NCBI GenBank assembly: GCA_964472315.1
Contig: CAYYJS010000022.1
Location: 1 to 50,252 of the forward strand
Reading direction: 5' to 3'
DNA: 50,252 nucleotides
Source: CAYYJS01 sp964472315
Lineage (GTDB): Bacteria > Verrucomicrobiota > Kiritimatiellia > UBA8416
Shown here: in pieces, positions 17,075 to 26,137 of the stretch
Position numbering within the stretch: position 1 is the stretch's first letter
How the letters are laid out: each line of letters opens with the position of its first letter
The notes under the pieces: model-generated
Told to the model about the DNA's origin: nothing
The model's database searches: none
The model's input: the letters and a program-made list of their open reading frames with translations, nothing else
Position numbers and translations under genes: made by a program

Positions 17075-19489
17075 ATGAAGGTTCCGATAAGCTGGCTGAA
17101 GGATTATGTCGATATCGACGTGTCGCCGCGCGTGCTGGCCGAAAAGCTGACGTTCTCCGGGATCGAGGTCGAAGGCATCGCGACCGTCGGCGCGGCGTTC
17201 GAGGGGCTCGTGGTCGGCGAGGTGACGGAAGTCCGTCCGCATCCCAACGCGGACAGGTTGCGGCTCTGTACGGTCAACGACGGTCGCGGCGCGGTGCCGG
17301 TGGTCTGCGGGGCGAATAACGTCACGGCGGGCGTCAAGGCGGCCTTCGCGCCGGTCGGCGTGACGCTGCCCGGCGGCATCAAGCTCAAGCGGGCCAGGAT
17401 TCGGGGCGAGGAGTCGCTGGGCATGCTCTGCGCGGAGGATGAGCTCGGGCTCTCCGACGCGCATGACGGCATCCTGCTGCTGCCGCCGGATTCGGTTGCC
17501 GGAACGCCCCTGGCCGATGTGCTGGGCGGTCCCGAGACGGTCCTTGAGTTGGAGGTGACGTGGAACCGCCCGGACTGTCTCTGCATGATCGGCATCGCGC
17601 GCGAGGTGGCGGCGCTGTTGGGCAAGCCGTTGAAGCTGCCCGCGGTAGTGGTGGCGCCGGGCGGGGGCGACGTGCACGAGCGCGTGCGCGTGAGTATCGA
17701 CGATCCGCGGAGCTGCAACCGGTACACGGCGCGTGTGTTGGACGATGTGCGCGTCGGGCCGAGTCCGGCATGGATGCGGCGGCGGCTGTCGCTGTGCGGC
17801 GTGCGGCCGATCAGCAACGTCGTCGACGTCACCAACTACGTGATGTTGGAGTGCGGGCATCCCTTGCATGCCTTCGATTTCAACCTGCTATCCGATCGGA
17901 CGATTCGCGTGCGCCGGGCCGTGGCGGGCGAGACGCTCGAAACGCTCGACGGCGTGACGCGCACGCTGAACGCCGAAACCCTCGTGATTGCCGATGCGCG
18001 GCGGCCGGTTGCGCTGGCGGGCGTGATGGGCGGCGCCGGCAGCGAGATTGCCGCCGGGACGCGATGCGTGCTCCTCGAGAGCGCGCATTTCGATCCCCCG
18101 CAGATACGCAAGACTGTGTCGTCACTGGGACTCTCGACGGAGTCGAGCCACCGGTTCGAGCGCGGGGTCAATGCCGGCAGCGTCGCATGGGCCAGCGCGC
18201 GCGCGGCGGCGCTGATGCAGGAACTGGCCGGGGCGACGGTGCTGGACGGCGTGGTCGACAGCTATCCCGTGCCGCGCGTGGCGATCGAGATACCGCTATG
18301 CTACGACCGCGCGCGCCGTCTGCTGGGTGTCGCCATCGATGCCGGCGAGATTCGCCGGATCCTGGAGTCGCTCGAAATGACGTGTGTGGACGCGAACGAG
18401 GAAGGGTGTACGGTGCGCGTGCCCGACTTCCGGCTGGATTTGCATATCGAGGCCGATGTGATCGAGGAAATCGCCCGGATGCATGGGCTGGACCGTGTGC
18501 CGGCGCCGGCGCCGGCGGCACGCGTCGTGCCGGGCGTCAGCGACGCGCCGAGTCGCGCGGTCTTCCGGGTGCGGGACATCCTGGCGGGGCTCGGGCTTGC
18601 CGAAACCGTGACGTACAGTTTCGTCTCGCCGGCGCTGCTGGACCTGTTCGATCCGGCCGATGCGCCGACGCGCGTGGCACTGCCCAACCCCGTGAGTGCG
18701 GATCAGGGCCTGTTGCGGCACTCGCTGGTGCCGCAGCTCGTCGAGACTCTGGGGCGCAATCAGGCGCATCAGACCACCGAGATGCGCGCATTCGAGATCG
18801 GCCGCGTTTTCACCCGGCGTTCGGACGGCGGCATCGCCGAGGAGACGCGGGTGGCGATCGGATTGATGGGGCGGTCCGGACCGGATGGTTTCCTGCCGGT
18901 GCGCGCCGCGGTGGCGGATGAAGACATGTTTCTGGCCGTGAAGGGCGTCGTCGAGGCGCTGCTGGAGGCCGCGGGCGTGGATGCGGCGGCCGTGGAGTGG
19001 ATGCCCTGCGCGCGGCCCTGGCTGGCCGCGGGTCGGGCCGCGCTGCTGCGCGTGGCCGGCCGCGATCTCGGTTGTGTCGGGTTGCTTGACGCGGCCGTGC
19101 GCCATCGCTGGCGCATGCATGGCCCGGTGGGGGTGGCCGATCTGCCGTTGGACTGGATCGCCGCCGACGTGTTCAGTCGGCGCCCGCCGCGCGCGGTTCC
19201 GGCCTACCCGTCCATTTCACGCGATGTGGCGATGGTGGTCGATGCCGGCATCCCGCATGCGCGTATCGAACGTGTGGTCCGCGCGGCCGCGCCCGCCGAA
19301 TTGACACGCATGGAACTGTTTGATATCTTCAGGAGTGAAGGGATAGGGAGTGGCAAGCAGAGCCTTGCCTACTCGCTCGTCTATCAGTCCGGCGAGCGCA
19401 CCTTGACCGACGAGGAAGTCAACCGCTTTCAAGATGCGGTCAGGGCGGCGCTGAAGGCCGAACTGGGGGCCGAGCTTCGGGAAGGGTGA
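17075..19489 (+). CDS. pheT: Phenylalanyl-tRNA synthetase beta subunit
   Basis: An 804-residue partner of PheS. The order is standard: start MKVPISWLKDYVDIDVSP; an OB-fold tRNA-binding domain (GLVVGEVTEVRPHPNADRL near residue 45); the B3/B4 editing domain with RPISNVVDVTNYVMLECGHPLHAFDF (near 250); B5 with VIEEIARMHGLDRVP (near 470); an inactive class II-like domain; and the C-terminal ferredoxin-like anticodon-binding domain (PAYPSISRDVAMVVD to the end). The full size and all domains indicate a working enzyme. GGGGAG lies 10 bases before the ATG. The gene ends a transcript whose 3' side is the long non-coding stretch before the 6S RNA. Confidence 0.95.
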   Translation: MKVPISWLKDYVDIDVSPRVLAEKLTFSGIEVEGIATVGAAFEGLVVGEVTEVRPHPNADRLRLCTVNDGRGAVPVVCGANNVTAGVKAAFAPVGVTLPGGIKLKRARIRGEESLGMLCAEDELGLSDAHDGILLLPPDSVAGTPLADVLGGPETVLELEVTWNRPDCLCMIGIAREVAALLGKPLKLPAVVVAPGGGDVHERVRVSIDDPRSCNRYTARVLDDVRVGPSPAWMRRRLSLCGVRPISNVVDVTNYVMLECGHPLHAFDFNLLSDRTIRVRRAVAGETLETLDGVTRTLNAETLVIADARRPVALAGVMGGAGSEIAAGTRCVLLESAHFDPPQIRKTVSSLGLSTESSHRFERGVNAGSVAWASARAAALMQELAGATVLDGVVDSYPVPRVAIEIPLCYDRARRLLGVAIDAGEIRRILESLEMTCVDANEEGCTVRVPDFRLDLHIEADVIEEIARMHGLDRVPAPAPAARVVPGVSDAPSRAVFRVRDILAGLGLAETVTYSFVSPALLDLFDPADAPTRVALPNPVSADQGLLRHSLVPQLVETLGRNQAHQTTEMRAFEIGRVFTRRSDGGIAEETRVAIGLMGRSGPDGFLPVRAAVADEDMFLAVKGVVEALLEAAGVDAAAVEWMPCARPWLAAGRAALLRVAGRDLGCVGLLDAAVRHRWRMHGPVGVADLPLDWIAADVFSRRPPRAVPAYPSISRDVAMVVDAGIPHARIERVVRAAAPAELTRMELFDIFRSEGIGSGKQSLAYSLVYQSGERTLTDEEVNRFQDAVRAALKAELGAELREG

Positions 19490-19799
19490 TGGTTTGTTTA
19501 ATCGGGTGATTGCGGGAAGTGCCCGCGACACGCGTTTGTCGGTGCGAATAAGGCAAAGGTCACTGGCCAGATGGTCATGTGTCTGGTGCGATCGACTCTG
19601 CGGAATGCCTTGGTGCGATGGATGCTGACGTTCCGCGGATTTACTTGGCTTGACGCATGTGACGTGCTAATGCAAGTCTTGTCGTCAGGCGCCGGGACGC
19701 GTACGTGGGCGCCATCCGCGAGCGTTGCGGAATGTTCTTTGAGAATGGGGCCATCTTTCTTTCCCGTGAAGGAATTTTGCCCTGCCTTGTTCGCTTAGA
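19490..19799. other. Non-coding stretch between pheT and the 6S RNA
   Basis: This 310-base stretch has no convincing gene; short open frames on both strands lack Shine-Dalgarno sites and recognisable products. It holds a small hairpin GCGGG/CCCGC near 19512-19525 without a T tract, and an isolated TTGACG at 19650 without a good -10. The zapA gene that often sits between pheT and 6S RNA elsewhere is absent. Base composition is lower in GC than the flanking genes, as expected for regulatory DNA. Confidence 0.5.
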
Positions 19800-19932
19800 G
19801 GCAGAAATCTCTGACCCAACACTTTCATACCAGGGAGCTGGAACACGTGTTGGAAGGCATGCCCGCAAGGGAAGCCCGAAGACATGAATACGGTGCCCAC
19901 CTCGTTAGCGAGGTTCGGAGATGATGCTTTTT
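19800..19932 (+). ncRNA. ssrS: 6S RNA
   Basis: 6S RNA binds the housekeeping RNA polymerase holoenzyme as a promoter mimic. The ends pair (GCAGAAATCTC at 19801-19811 with GAGATGATGC at 19918-19927), followed by TTTTT. The 5' side carries CTCTGACCC and TTTCATACC (19823-19831), like the E. coli molecule. The 3' side carries GGTGCCCACCT followed by a short hairpin (ACCTCG, TTAG, CGAGGT at 19899-19914), also in the family position. The next genes are rarA and 5-formyltetrahydrofolate cyclo-ligase; the latter is the classic 6S neighbour. A 7-bp alternative hairpin (19816-19822 with 19847-19853) could form in the 5' bubble side. Exact ends are uncertain by several bases. Confidence 0.85.
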
Positions 19933-19967
19933 ACGACGGGGCGGGGCTCTTTTTTTTCGGGGTTGAA

Positions 19968-21317
19968 ATGGACCTGTTTGACAGCGCCGACGGAGCAGTG
20001 GCATCGCGGCAGTCGCCGCTTGCGGCCCGCATGCGTCCGCGTTCCCTGGACGAGTTGGTCGGGCAGGACGCGGTGGTCGGGCCGGGGTCGCTGTTGCGTC
20101 GCGCGATCGAAGCCGACCGTCTCGGCAGTATCATCCTCTATGGCCCTCCCGGTTGCGGGAAGACCACGCTGGCCGAGTCGATTGCCGCCACGACGCGCTC
20201 GCGGTTCGTGCGCACGAGCGGCGTCCTCTCGAATGTCGCCGAACTCCGCGCGCTGATCCGCGCCGCCGAGCACGAAGGGCGGCAGAGCGGTGCGCCGACG
20301 ATCCTTTTCATCGACGAAATCCACCGGTTCAGCAAGTCGCAACAGGATGTCCTGCTGCCGCACGTCGAGGACGGCACGGTGACGCTGATCGGTGCGACGA
20401 CTCACAACCCGCTGTTCTTCATCAACAGTCCCCTGGTGTCGCGGTCGCTGGTCTTCGAGCTGCAGCCGGTTCCGCCTCCGGCCATCGAAACCCTCTTGCG
20501 GCGCGCGCTGTGCGACGAACGCGGTTTCCCGGGCCTGGCGATCGATGCCGACGCGGACGCCATCCGGCATCTGGGCGTGATCTCGGAAGGCGATGCGCGG
20601 CGGGCTTTGAACGCGCTCGAGATCGCCGTGCTGACGACGGCCCCCGGCGCGGATGGCCGGATCCATATCACGCGCGCGGTGGCTGAAGCGTCGATCCAGC
20701 GCAAGATGGTCGTGTACGACCATGACGAAGATGGTCATTACGATACGATTTCCGCGTTCATCAAGAGCGTGCGCGGCTCCGACCCGCATGCGGCGTCCTA
20801 CTGGCTCGCCAAGATGCTGTACGCCGGCGAGGACCCGCGATTCATCGCTCGGCGACTGGCGATTCTGGCCTCGGAGGACATTGGCAACGCCGATCCACGC
20901 GGGTTGCTCATGGCGGTGGCCGCCATTCAGGCCGTCGACTTCATCGGCATGCCGGAGGCGCGGATCACGCTGGCGCAGGTGACGACCTATCTGGCCACGG
21001 CGCCGAAGAGCAACGCGGCATACCTGGCGGTCGACAAGGCGCTCGCCGACGTCAAGGAGGGCCGCACGCTCCCCGTGCCGCGGCACCTGCGGAACGTCAA
21101 ACTGCGCACGGCCGACAGCCAGGGCGAACCCGCCGCGTACGTGTATCCGCACGACCACGCGGGGCACTTTGTCGCGCAGGAATACGTGCCGACGGCGGCC
21201 CGTTACTACGAGCCCACGTCCGAGGGCTATGAGGATGCGATCCGGCGACGCATGGCCCACTGGGCCGGGGCGTCCGCGGAAGTGGCGGCCGATGCCGCGG
21301 GCGGGGGTGGCGCATGA
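19968..21317 (+). CDS. rarA: RarA/MgsA replication-associated recombination AAA+ ATPase
   Basis: A 449-residue clamp-loader-like AAA+ protein that acts at stalled replication forks. It starts MDLFDSADG, then PLAARMRPRSLDELVGQDAVVGPGSLLRRAI, Walker A YGPPGCGKTTLAESIA (near residue 58), Walker B ILFIDEIHRFSKSQQD, sensor 1 GATTHNP, and the sensor 2 region EGDARRALNALE. The C-terminal tetramer domain includes KSVRGSDPHAASYWLAKML and RRLAILASEDIGNADP. The frame is open further upstream but there it overlaps the 6S RNA, so ATG 19968 (with CGGGG upstream) is the right start. The stop overlaps the start of the next gene by the ATGA motif. Confidence 0.95.
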   Translation: MDLFDSADGAVASRQSPLAARMRPRSLDELVGQDAVVGPGSLLRRAIEADRLGSIILYGPPGCGKTTLAESIAATTRSRFVRTSGVLSNVAELRALIRAAEHEGRQSGAPTILFIDEIHRFSKSQQDVLLPHVEDGTVTLIGATTHNPLFFINSPLVSRSLVFELQPVPPPAIETLLRRALCDERGFPGLAIDADADAIRHLGVISEGDARRALNALEIAVLTTAPGADGRIHITRAVAEASIQRKMVVYDHDEDGHYDTISAFIKSVRGSDPHAASYWLAKMLYAGEDPRFIARRLAILASEDIGNADPRGLLMAVAAIQAVDFIGMPEARITLAQVTTYLATAPKSNAAYLAVDKALADVKEGRTLPVPRHLRNVKLRTADSQGEPAAYVYPHDHAGHFVAQEYVPTAARYYEPTSEGYEDAIRRRMAHWAGASAEVAADAAGGGGA

Positions 21318-21889
21318 GCCTCGCGATGCGGAAAGCGGAACTGCGGCGGCGCGTGCTGGCGCGGCGGCGGCGGTTGACCGATGCCGCCGTGCGGCGTCTG
21401 AGCCGGCGGATCGAGCGGCGGTTGCTCGCGTTGCCGGAGTTCCGTCTGGCCCGCACGGTGTGCGGCTACTTCGGCAGCCGCGGCGAAGTCCTGCTGGACG
21501 GGTTGATGGCCGACGCGCGGCGCGCGGGCAAGCGGGTGGCGGTTCCGGCCTGGCGTGCGCGCGAGCGATGCTACGGCTGGCGGGAAGTGACGTCCATGGC
21601 GGCATGCCCGGTGGGCCGGTTCGGGATTCGCGAGCCGCGCGGCGGGCCCTGGATCGACGGCGAAGACGCCGATGTCGTGTTTGTGCCGGGTGTGGCGTTC
21701 GACCTGTACGGCAACCGGATCGGTCATGGGGCCGGGTTCTACGACCGGCTGCTCGCGGCCATGCCGCGCGCGGTGCGTGTGGGTGTGTGTCATGGGTTTC
21801 AGGTGCGCCCGCGTCTGCCGGCCGAGGCCTGGGACGAATGTGTGGATGTGCTGGCCTGCGAGACGGGGCTGGTACGCGTGAAGCGATGA
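21314..21889 (+). CDS. 5-formyltetrahydrofolate cyclo-ligase
   Basis: A 191-residue enzyme (YgfA/MTHFS) that converts 5-formyl-THF to 5,10-methenyl-THF with ATP. It has the basic N-terminal helix LRRRVLARRRRLTD, CGYFGSRGEVLLDGL, the conserved FGIREPRGG, and the substrate/ATP loop VFVPGVAFDLYGNRIGHGAGFYDRLL. It begins in the ATGA overlap with rarA, so the two are co-translated. Its closeness to 6S RNA mirrors the ssrS-ygfA pair of proteobacteria. Full length for the family. Confidence 0.93.
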   Translation: MSLAMRKAELRRRVLARRRRLTDAAVRRLSRRIERRLLALPEFRLARTVCGYFGSRGEVLLDGLMADARRAGKRVAVPAWRARERCYGWREVTSMAACPVGRFGIREPRGGPWIDGEDADVVFVPGVAFDLYGNRIGHGAGFYDRLLAAMPRAVRVGVCHGFQVRPRLPAEAWDECVDVLACETGLVRVKR

Positions 21890-21952
21890 ACACAACCGGC
21901 GGGCTCGCGGCGGGAGTCGCGCGTCAGGCCGGATAAACGAGGGAGGATGCAC

Positions 21953-23506
21953 ATGATAACGGCCACAGTCGGAGTAATCGCGGGTGTCTTGGGAATCGGT
22001 CTCGGATACCTGATACGGATGATGTTGGGCAGGGTTTCGTCGACCGCCATCGAGCAGCGGGCGAAGCAGCTTGTGTCCGAGGCGACGCGCGAGGCCGAGT
22101 CGATCCGCAAGGAAGCGAAGCTGAAGGCAAAGGAAGAAACGCTGGCCGCACGCGATGAGTTCGAGCGGTCGACGGAGTCGCGCCGCAAGGAGATCGCGCT
22201 GATCGAGGAGCGGATGAGCCAGCGCGAAACCAACCTCGACCGGAAGGTGGCGATGGTCGACAAGAAGGAACGCGCGGTGGAAGAGAAGACGGAGCTCCTG
22301 GGAAAGCGTGAAGTGGAGGTTAACGCGCGCGGCGAGGAACTCGCGAAGCTGACGCAGCAGGAGCGCGAGCGCCTCCAACGCGTGGCGGGGATGACGCAGG
22401 AGGAAGCACGGCAGGTGCTGCTCGCGCGCATGGAACAGGCCGTGCACGGCGAGGTCGGCGGGCTGATCCGGCGGCTTCAGGAGCAGGCCAAGGAAACGGC
22501 CGAACGCGAGGCCAAGAAGATCATCACCCTGGCCATCCAGCGATATGCGTCGTCGCATACGAGCGACATCGTGACCAGCACCGTGGCGTTGCCCAACGAC
22601 GATATGAAGGGACGGATCATCGGGCGTGACGGCCGCAACATCCGTGCGCTCGAAGCAGCCACCGGCGTCAACATCCTCATCGACGACACACCGGAGGCGG
22701 TTGTCATCTCCGGCTTCGACCCCATTCGGCGCGAGATCGCCAAGCAGAGCCTCGAACGGCTGATCGCCGACGGGCGCATCCATCCGGCGCGCATCGAGGA
22801 AGTCGTCCTGAAGACCTCGGAGGATATGACCGAGACCATGCGGACGGCCGGCGAAGAGACCATCTTCGAGGTGGGGCTGCAGGGCATCGAGCCGGAACTC
22901 GTCCGCACGCTGGGGCGCCTCAAGTACCGTACGAGTTACACGCAGAATGTGCTGCGGCATTCGGTCGAGGTCGCGCAACTCATGGGGATGATGGCCGGCG
23001 AACTCGGTCTGAACACGGAAATCGCCAAGCGCATCGGGCTGTTCCACGACATCGGCAAGGCGCTTGACCACGAGGTTGAGGGCGGGCATGCCATCATTGG
23101 CGCCGACCTGTTGAAGCGTCACGGGCAGCCGCACGAGGTTGTCAACGCCGTCGCCGCGCATCATGAGGAAGTCCCGGCGGAGAGTCTCTATGCCGTGCTG
23201 TGCTCGGCGGCGGATGCCATGTCCAGTTCGCGCGTCGGTGCGCGATCCGAAACGTCGGGCATCTACATCAAGCGTCTCGAGAAGCTGGAGGCCATCGCCA
23301 ACGGGTTTGACGGCGTGGCCAAGAGCTACGCGATTCAGGCCGGCCGCGAGATGCGGGTGATCGTGGAGCCCGAGAAGATCGACGACAACGGGGCGATGAT
23401 TCTGGCCCGCAACATGGCCAAGAAGATCGAGGACGAGTTGCAGTATCCCGGACAGATCCGTGTCGTTGTCATCCGGGAGACCCGGTGTGTGGAGTTCGCG
23501 AAGTAG
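21953..23506 (+). CDS. rny: Ribonuclease Y
   Basis: A 517-residue membrane-anchored endoribonuclease that starts bulk mRNA decay. The N-terminal helix TATVGVIAGVLGIGLGYLIRMM (about 3-24) is the membrane anchor. Residues 30-185 form a charged coiled coil rich in E, K, R and A. The KH domain follows (PNDDMKGRIIGRDGRNIRALE, near 217) and then the HD domain with LRHSVEVAQL and LFHDIGKALDHE, plus VNAVAAHHEE. ATG 21953 is used because AGGGAGG is 6 bases before it; an ATG two codons earlier would be too close. ymdB follows after about 105 bases, the same pairing as in Bacillus. Confidence 0.96.
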   Translation: MITATVGVIAGVLGIGLGYLIRMMLGRVSSTAIEQRAKQLVSEATREAESIRKEAKLKAKEETLAARDEFERSTESRRKEIALIEERMSQRETNLDRKVAMVDKKERAVEEKTELLGKREVEVNARGEELAKLTQQERERLQRVAGMTQEEARQVLLARMEQAVHGEVGGLIRRLQEQAKETAEREAKKIITLAIQRYASSHTSDIVTSTVALPNDDMKGRIIGRDGRNIRALEAATGVNILIDDTPEAVVISGFDPIRREIAKQSLERLIADGRIHPARIEEVVLKTSEDMTETMRTAGEETIFEVGLQGIEPELVRTLGRLKYRTSYTQNVLRHSVEVAQLMGMMAGELGLNTEIAKRIGLFHDIGKALDHEVEGGHAIIGADLLKRHGQPHEVVNAVAAHHEEVPAESLYAVLCSAADAMSSSRVGARSETSGIYIKRLEKLEAIANGFDGVAKSYAIQAGREMRVIVEPEKIDDNGAMILARNMAKKIEDELQYPGQIRVVVIRETRCVEFAK

Positions 23507-23611
23507 ACCGCCGTCGCGCACGCGTCCAGCCGGGCGACGCCCCGGACCGGTGGCGCCGCGGATGGTGGCCCGCGCCTTGTCGGAGGTGTCGCGCGAGAAG
23601 GGAGTCTGGTG

Positions 23612-24418
23612 ATGAAAGTGCTCATGGTCGGCGATATCGTCGGTGCGCCCGGGCGGTCGATTTTCGCGCAGGTGACGACGCGCCTGAAGGCGCGCGGCGA
23701 GGTCGACTTCGTTGTCGTCAACGGCGAGAACGCCGCCGGTGGAAAAGGGATCACCGAGAAGATGGCCGGGGAGCTGTTCGCCGGCGGCGCGGACGTGATC
23801 ACGCTTGGCGACCACACGTGGGATCAGAAGGAAGCCGAACGTTACCTGGACCGGGCGGACCGCGTGATCCGCCCGGCCAACTTCGCGCCCGGCTGTCCGG
23901 GGCGCGGGGTCGTTACGGTGCCCACGCCGCTCGGCGATGTCTCCGTCGTGAGCCTGGTCGGTCGCGTCTTCATGAACCCGTACGACTGTCCGTTTCGCTG
24001 CGTGGATGCGCTGTTCCGCGATGGAACCATCAAGAGTCGTATCGTCATCGTCGACATGCATGCCGAGGCCACATCGGAGAAGATCGTGATGGGGCGGTAT
24101 CTCGACGGCCGCGCGTCGATCGTCGCGGGCACGCATACGCATGTGCAGACTTCGGACGACGTGATCCTGCCGGGCGGTACGGCGTACGTGACGGACCTTG
24201 GCATGACCGGTGTGAAGGACTCGGCCATTGGCCGCGACCTGAAGTCCGTCGTATCCATGTTCTTGACCGGGATGCCGACGAAGTACGATCTGGCCCAAGG
24301 TGTGCCGCTGCTGGAGGGCATCCTTGTGACCCTCGATCCGAAGACCGGGCGGGCGCGCGGCATCAAACGGCTGCGGGAGGCCGCCGAGGGACCGGCGCGG
24401 TCGGCGCTCGGGGTGTAG
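23612..24418 (+). CDS. ymdB: YmdB-type metallophosphoesterase
   Basis: A 268-residue phosphodiesterase of the YmdB family, active on 2',3'-cyclic nucleotides in characterised members. Metal-binding residues are visible: D8 in MVGDIVG, the Glu and Asn of VVNGENAAGG, the His of LGDHTWDQKE, the first His of DMHAEATSEK, and the two of GTHTHVQTSDD. The length is standard. The ATG at 23612 has GAAGGGAG upstream; a GTG one codon earlier is possible. It sits between rny and xseA, ending one base before the xseA start, so it is part of a nucleic-acid-processing operon. Confidence 0.92.
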   Translation: MKVLMVGDIVGAPGRSIFAQVTTRLKARGEVDFVVVNGENAAGGKGITEKMAGELFAGGADVITLGDHTWDQKEAERYLDRADRVIRPANFAPGCPGRGVVTVPTPLGDVSVVSLVGRVFMNPYDCPFRCVDALFRDGTIKSRIVIVDMHAEATSEKIVMGRYLDGRASIVAGTHTHVQTSDDVILPGGTAYVTDLGMTGVKDSAIGRDLKSVVSMFLTGMPTKYDLAQGVPLLEGILVTLDPKTGRARGIKRLREAAEGPARSALGV

Positions 24419-24419
24419 C

Positions 24420-25793
24420 ATGGACGAAACGAACCGGCCGAAGATTTACACGATCCGCGACCTGACGCGGCTGATCAAGACCGCGCTCGAGACGCGTTTC
24501 GGCGATGTCTGGGTCGAAGGCGAGCTCTCGAACGTGAGCCAGCCGGCCTCCGGACACCTCTACTTCACGATCAAGGACGAGTCCGCGCAACTCGCGGCCG
24601 TTCTGTTCCGGGGCAGCCAGCGCGGGTTGAAGTTCGCGCCCCGCGATGGGATGGTCGTGCAGGCGCATGGCGAGATCGGCGTGTACGAGCGCAGCGGGAA
24701 GTACCAGCTTATCGTGCGTGAGCTTCGGGAGGGCGGGTTGGGCGCCTTGCAAGCGCGCTTCGAGGCGCTCAAGGAGAAGCTGCGCAAGGAAGGACTCTTC
24801 GAGGTCTCGCGCAAACGCGCCTTGCCGATGCTCCCGCGGCATGTGGGCATCGTGACGTCACCGACCGGCGCGGCCATCCGCGATATCCTCAACGTCATCG
24901 ACCGCCGTTTTCCGAACCTGCACCTGGTGGTCGTGCCGGCGAAGGTGCAGGGCGACGGCGCGGCGGCCGAGATCGCGGCGGCGATCGACCTCATCAATGC
25001 CGTCGGCGGCGTGGACGTGTTGATCGTCGGTCGCGGCGGCGGGAGCATCGAGGACCTGTGGTGCTTCAACGAGGAAGTCGTGGCGCGCGCGATCGCGCGC
25101 TCGCGGATCCCCGTGATTTCGGCCGTCGGGCATGAGACCGATTTTACGATCTGCGACTTCGTGGCGGACCTGCGGGCACCCACGCCGTCCGCGGCGGCCG
25201 AGCTCGTGGTGGGGCGCAAGGATGCCTTCGAGGACCGCCTGGGGGTGCTGGAGAAGCAACTCGCGCAGGTCTTGCGGACCCGCCTGCTGGCGGCCGGCGC
25301 GCGGCTGGCGGCGTTGGCGCGGCATTACGTGTTTCGCGAGCCGGAAAACCGGGTGCTGCGATACCGGCAGCGCCTCGACGCGCTCAGGGGCGCGCTCCGG
25401 CACGGGTTGACGGGTGGCGTGCGCGAGGTGCGGCAGCGATTGATCGTGGCCCAGGGCACCATGCGGCACGGCCTGGTCGGCAGTGTGCGGGAAGTCCGCC
25501 AGCGCGTCGACGAGAGCGGCGGACATATGAGTCACGCCCTTGCCCTGCGGCGGCAACTGGCGGCGGAACGTCTGGAACGGCACCGGTTGCAGTTGCGCGC
25601 CCTGGATCCGCGGGGCGTGCTTGGCCGCGGGTACACCTTGACACGGGCCATCGACGGACGCGTGCTGGCTTCCGCGGGGGATGTGACGGCCGGGAGCCGA
25701 CTGGTGACCGAGTTTCGGGATGGGCGTGTGGTTTCGACGGTGGAGGCCAAGGAGGCGGAGGTGCGGGCAGCGACGATGGGAGACATGCGATGA
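24420..25793 (+). CDS. xseA: Exodeoxyribonuclease VII large subunit
   Basis: A 457-residue catalytic subunit of exonuclease VII, which degrades single-stranded DNA from either end. The N-terminal OB fold reads YTIRDLTRLIKTALETRFGDVWVEGELSNV and GHLYFTIKDESAQL. The catalytic domain contains VGIVTSPTGAAIRDIL, DVLIVGRGGGSIEDLWCFNEE and ISAVGHETDFTICDFVAD, with all the expected motifs. A long helical region (about 265-400) would bind the small subunit; two stretches in it are near-repeats (ALRHGLTGGVREVRQR and MRHGLVGSVREVRQR). The stop overlaps the xseB start in an ATGA. Confidence 0.95.
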   Translation: MDETNRPKIYTIRDLTRLIKTALETRFGDVWVEGELSNVSQPASGHLYFTIKDESAQLAAVLFRGSQRGLKFAPRDGMVVQAHGEIGVYERSGKYQLIVRELREGGLGALQARFEALKEKLRKEGLFEVSRKRALPMLPRHVGIVTSPTGAAIRDILNVIDRRFPNLHLVVVPAKVQGDGAAAEIAAAIDLINAVGGVDVLIVGRGGGSIEDLWCFNEEVVARAIARSRIPVISAVGHETDFTICDFVADLRAPTPSAAAELVVGRKDAFEDRLGVLEKQLAQVLRTRLLAAGARLAALARHYVFREPENRVLRYRQRLDALRGALRHGLTGGVREVRQRLIVAQGTMRHGLVGSVREVRQRVDESGGHMSHALALRRQLAAERLERHRLQLRALDPRGVLGRGYTLTRAIDGRVLASAGDVTAGSRLVTEFRDGRVVSTVEAKEAEVRAATMGDMR

Positions 25794-26095
25794 CGGCAAG
25801 GAAGACGACACAGACGAGTGAAGCGGGGCCCGGGTTCGAAGAGGCGCTGAGCCGGCTTGAGACGATCGTCGGCGATATGGAGAACGGCGCGCTGACCCTG
25901 GACGACATGATCCGGCGGTTTGAGGAAGGGCAGTCGCTCGTGCGGTTGTGTACGACCAAGCTCAACGAAATCGAAAAGAAGGTGGAACTGCTCGTCAGGA
26001 AAGGCGACGCGGTGACGACCGAGCCGTTCGACGCGGACACCGGCGGAGGCCCTTCGTCCGACGAACCGCCCGCGGCGCCGAACGAGCTTTTTTGA
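25790..26095 (+). CDS. xseB: Exodeoxyribonuclease VII small subunit
   Basis: A 101-residue partner of XseA. The core at about 15-75 is the usual helical hairpin: FEEALSRLETIVGDMENGALTLDDMIRRFEEG, then a second helix through KLNEIEKKVELLV. It is longer than the common 75-85 residues because of a charged and Gly/Pro-rich tail ending PPAAPNELF. Translation is coupled to xseA through the start-stop overlap, as in many genomes, and helps keep subunit balance. Confidence 0.93.
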   Translation: MTARKTTQTSEAGPGFEEALSRLETIVGDMENGALTLDDMIRRFEEGQSLVRLCTTKLNEIEKKVELLVRKGDAVTTEPFDADTGGGPSSDEPPAAPNELF

Positions 26096-26137
26096 TGGCG
26101 GCAAGCGACTGACACGAGGCCGTGAGCCGGCGAACCT

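Noticed and set aside
19571..19887. Small open frames in the pheT-6S interval (both strands)
   Set aside because: No Shine-Dalgarno, no known domain, and partial overlap with the 6S RNA.
19933..19960. Second terminator in the GGGGCGGGGCTC plus T8 stretch
   Set aside because: The G-rich segment has no complementary arm nearby, so no stem forms; the T tract may be part of the rarA leader.
21227..24421. A 1064-codon minus-strand open frame opposite the cyclo-ligase, rny and ymdB
   Set aside because: All three plus-strand genes are well-conserved families; the antisense product is low-complexity Arg/His/Pro with no motif.
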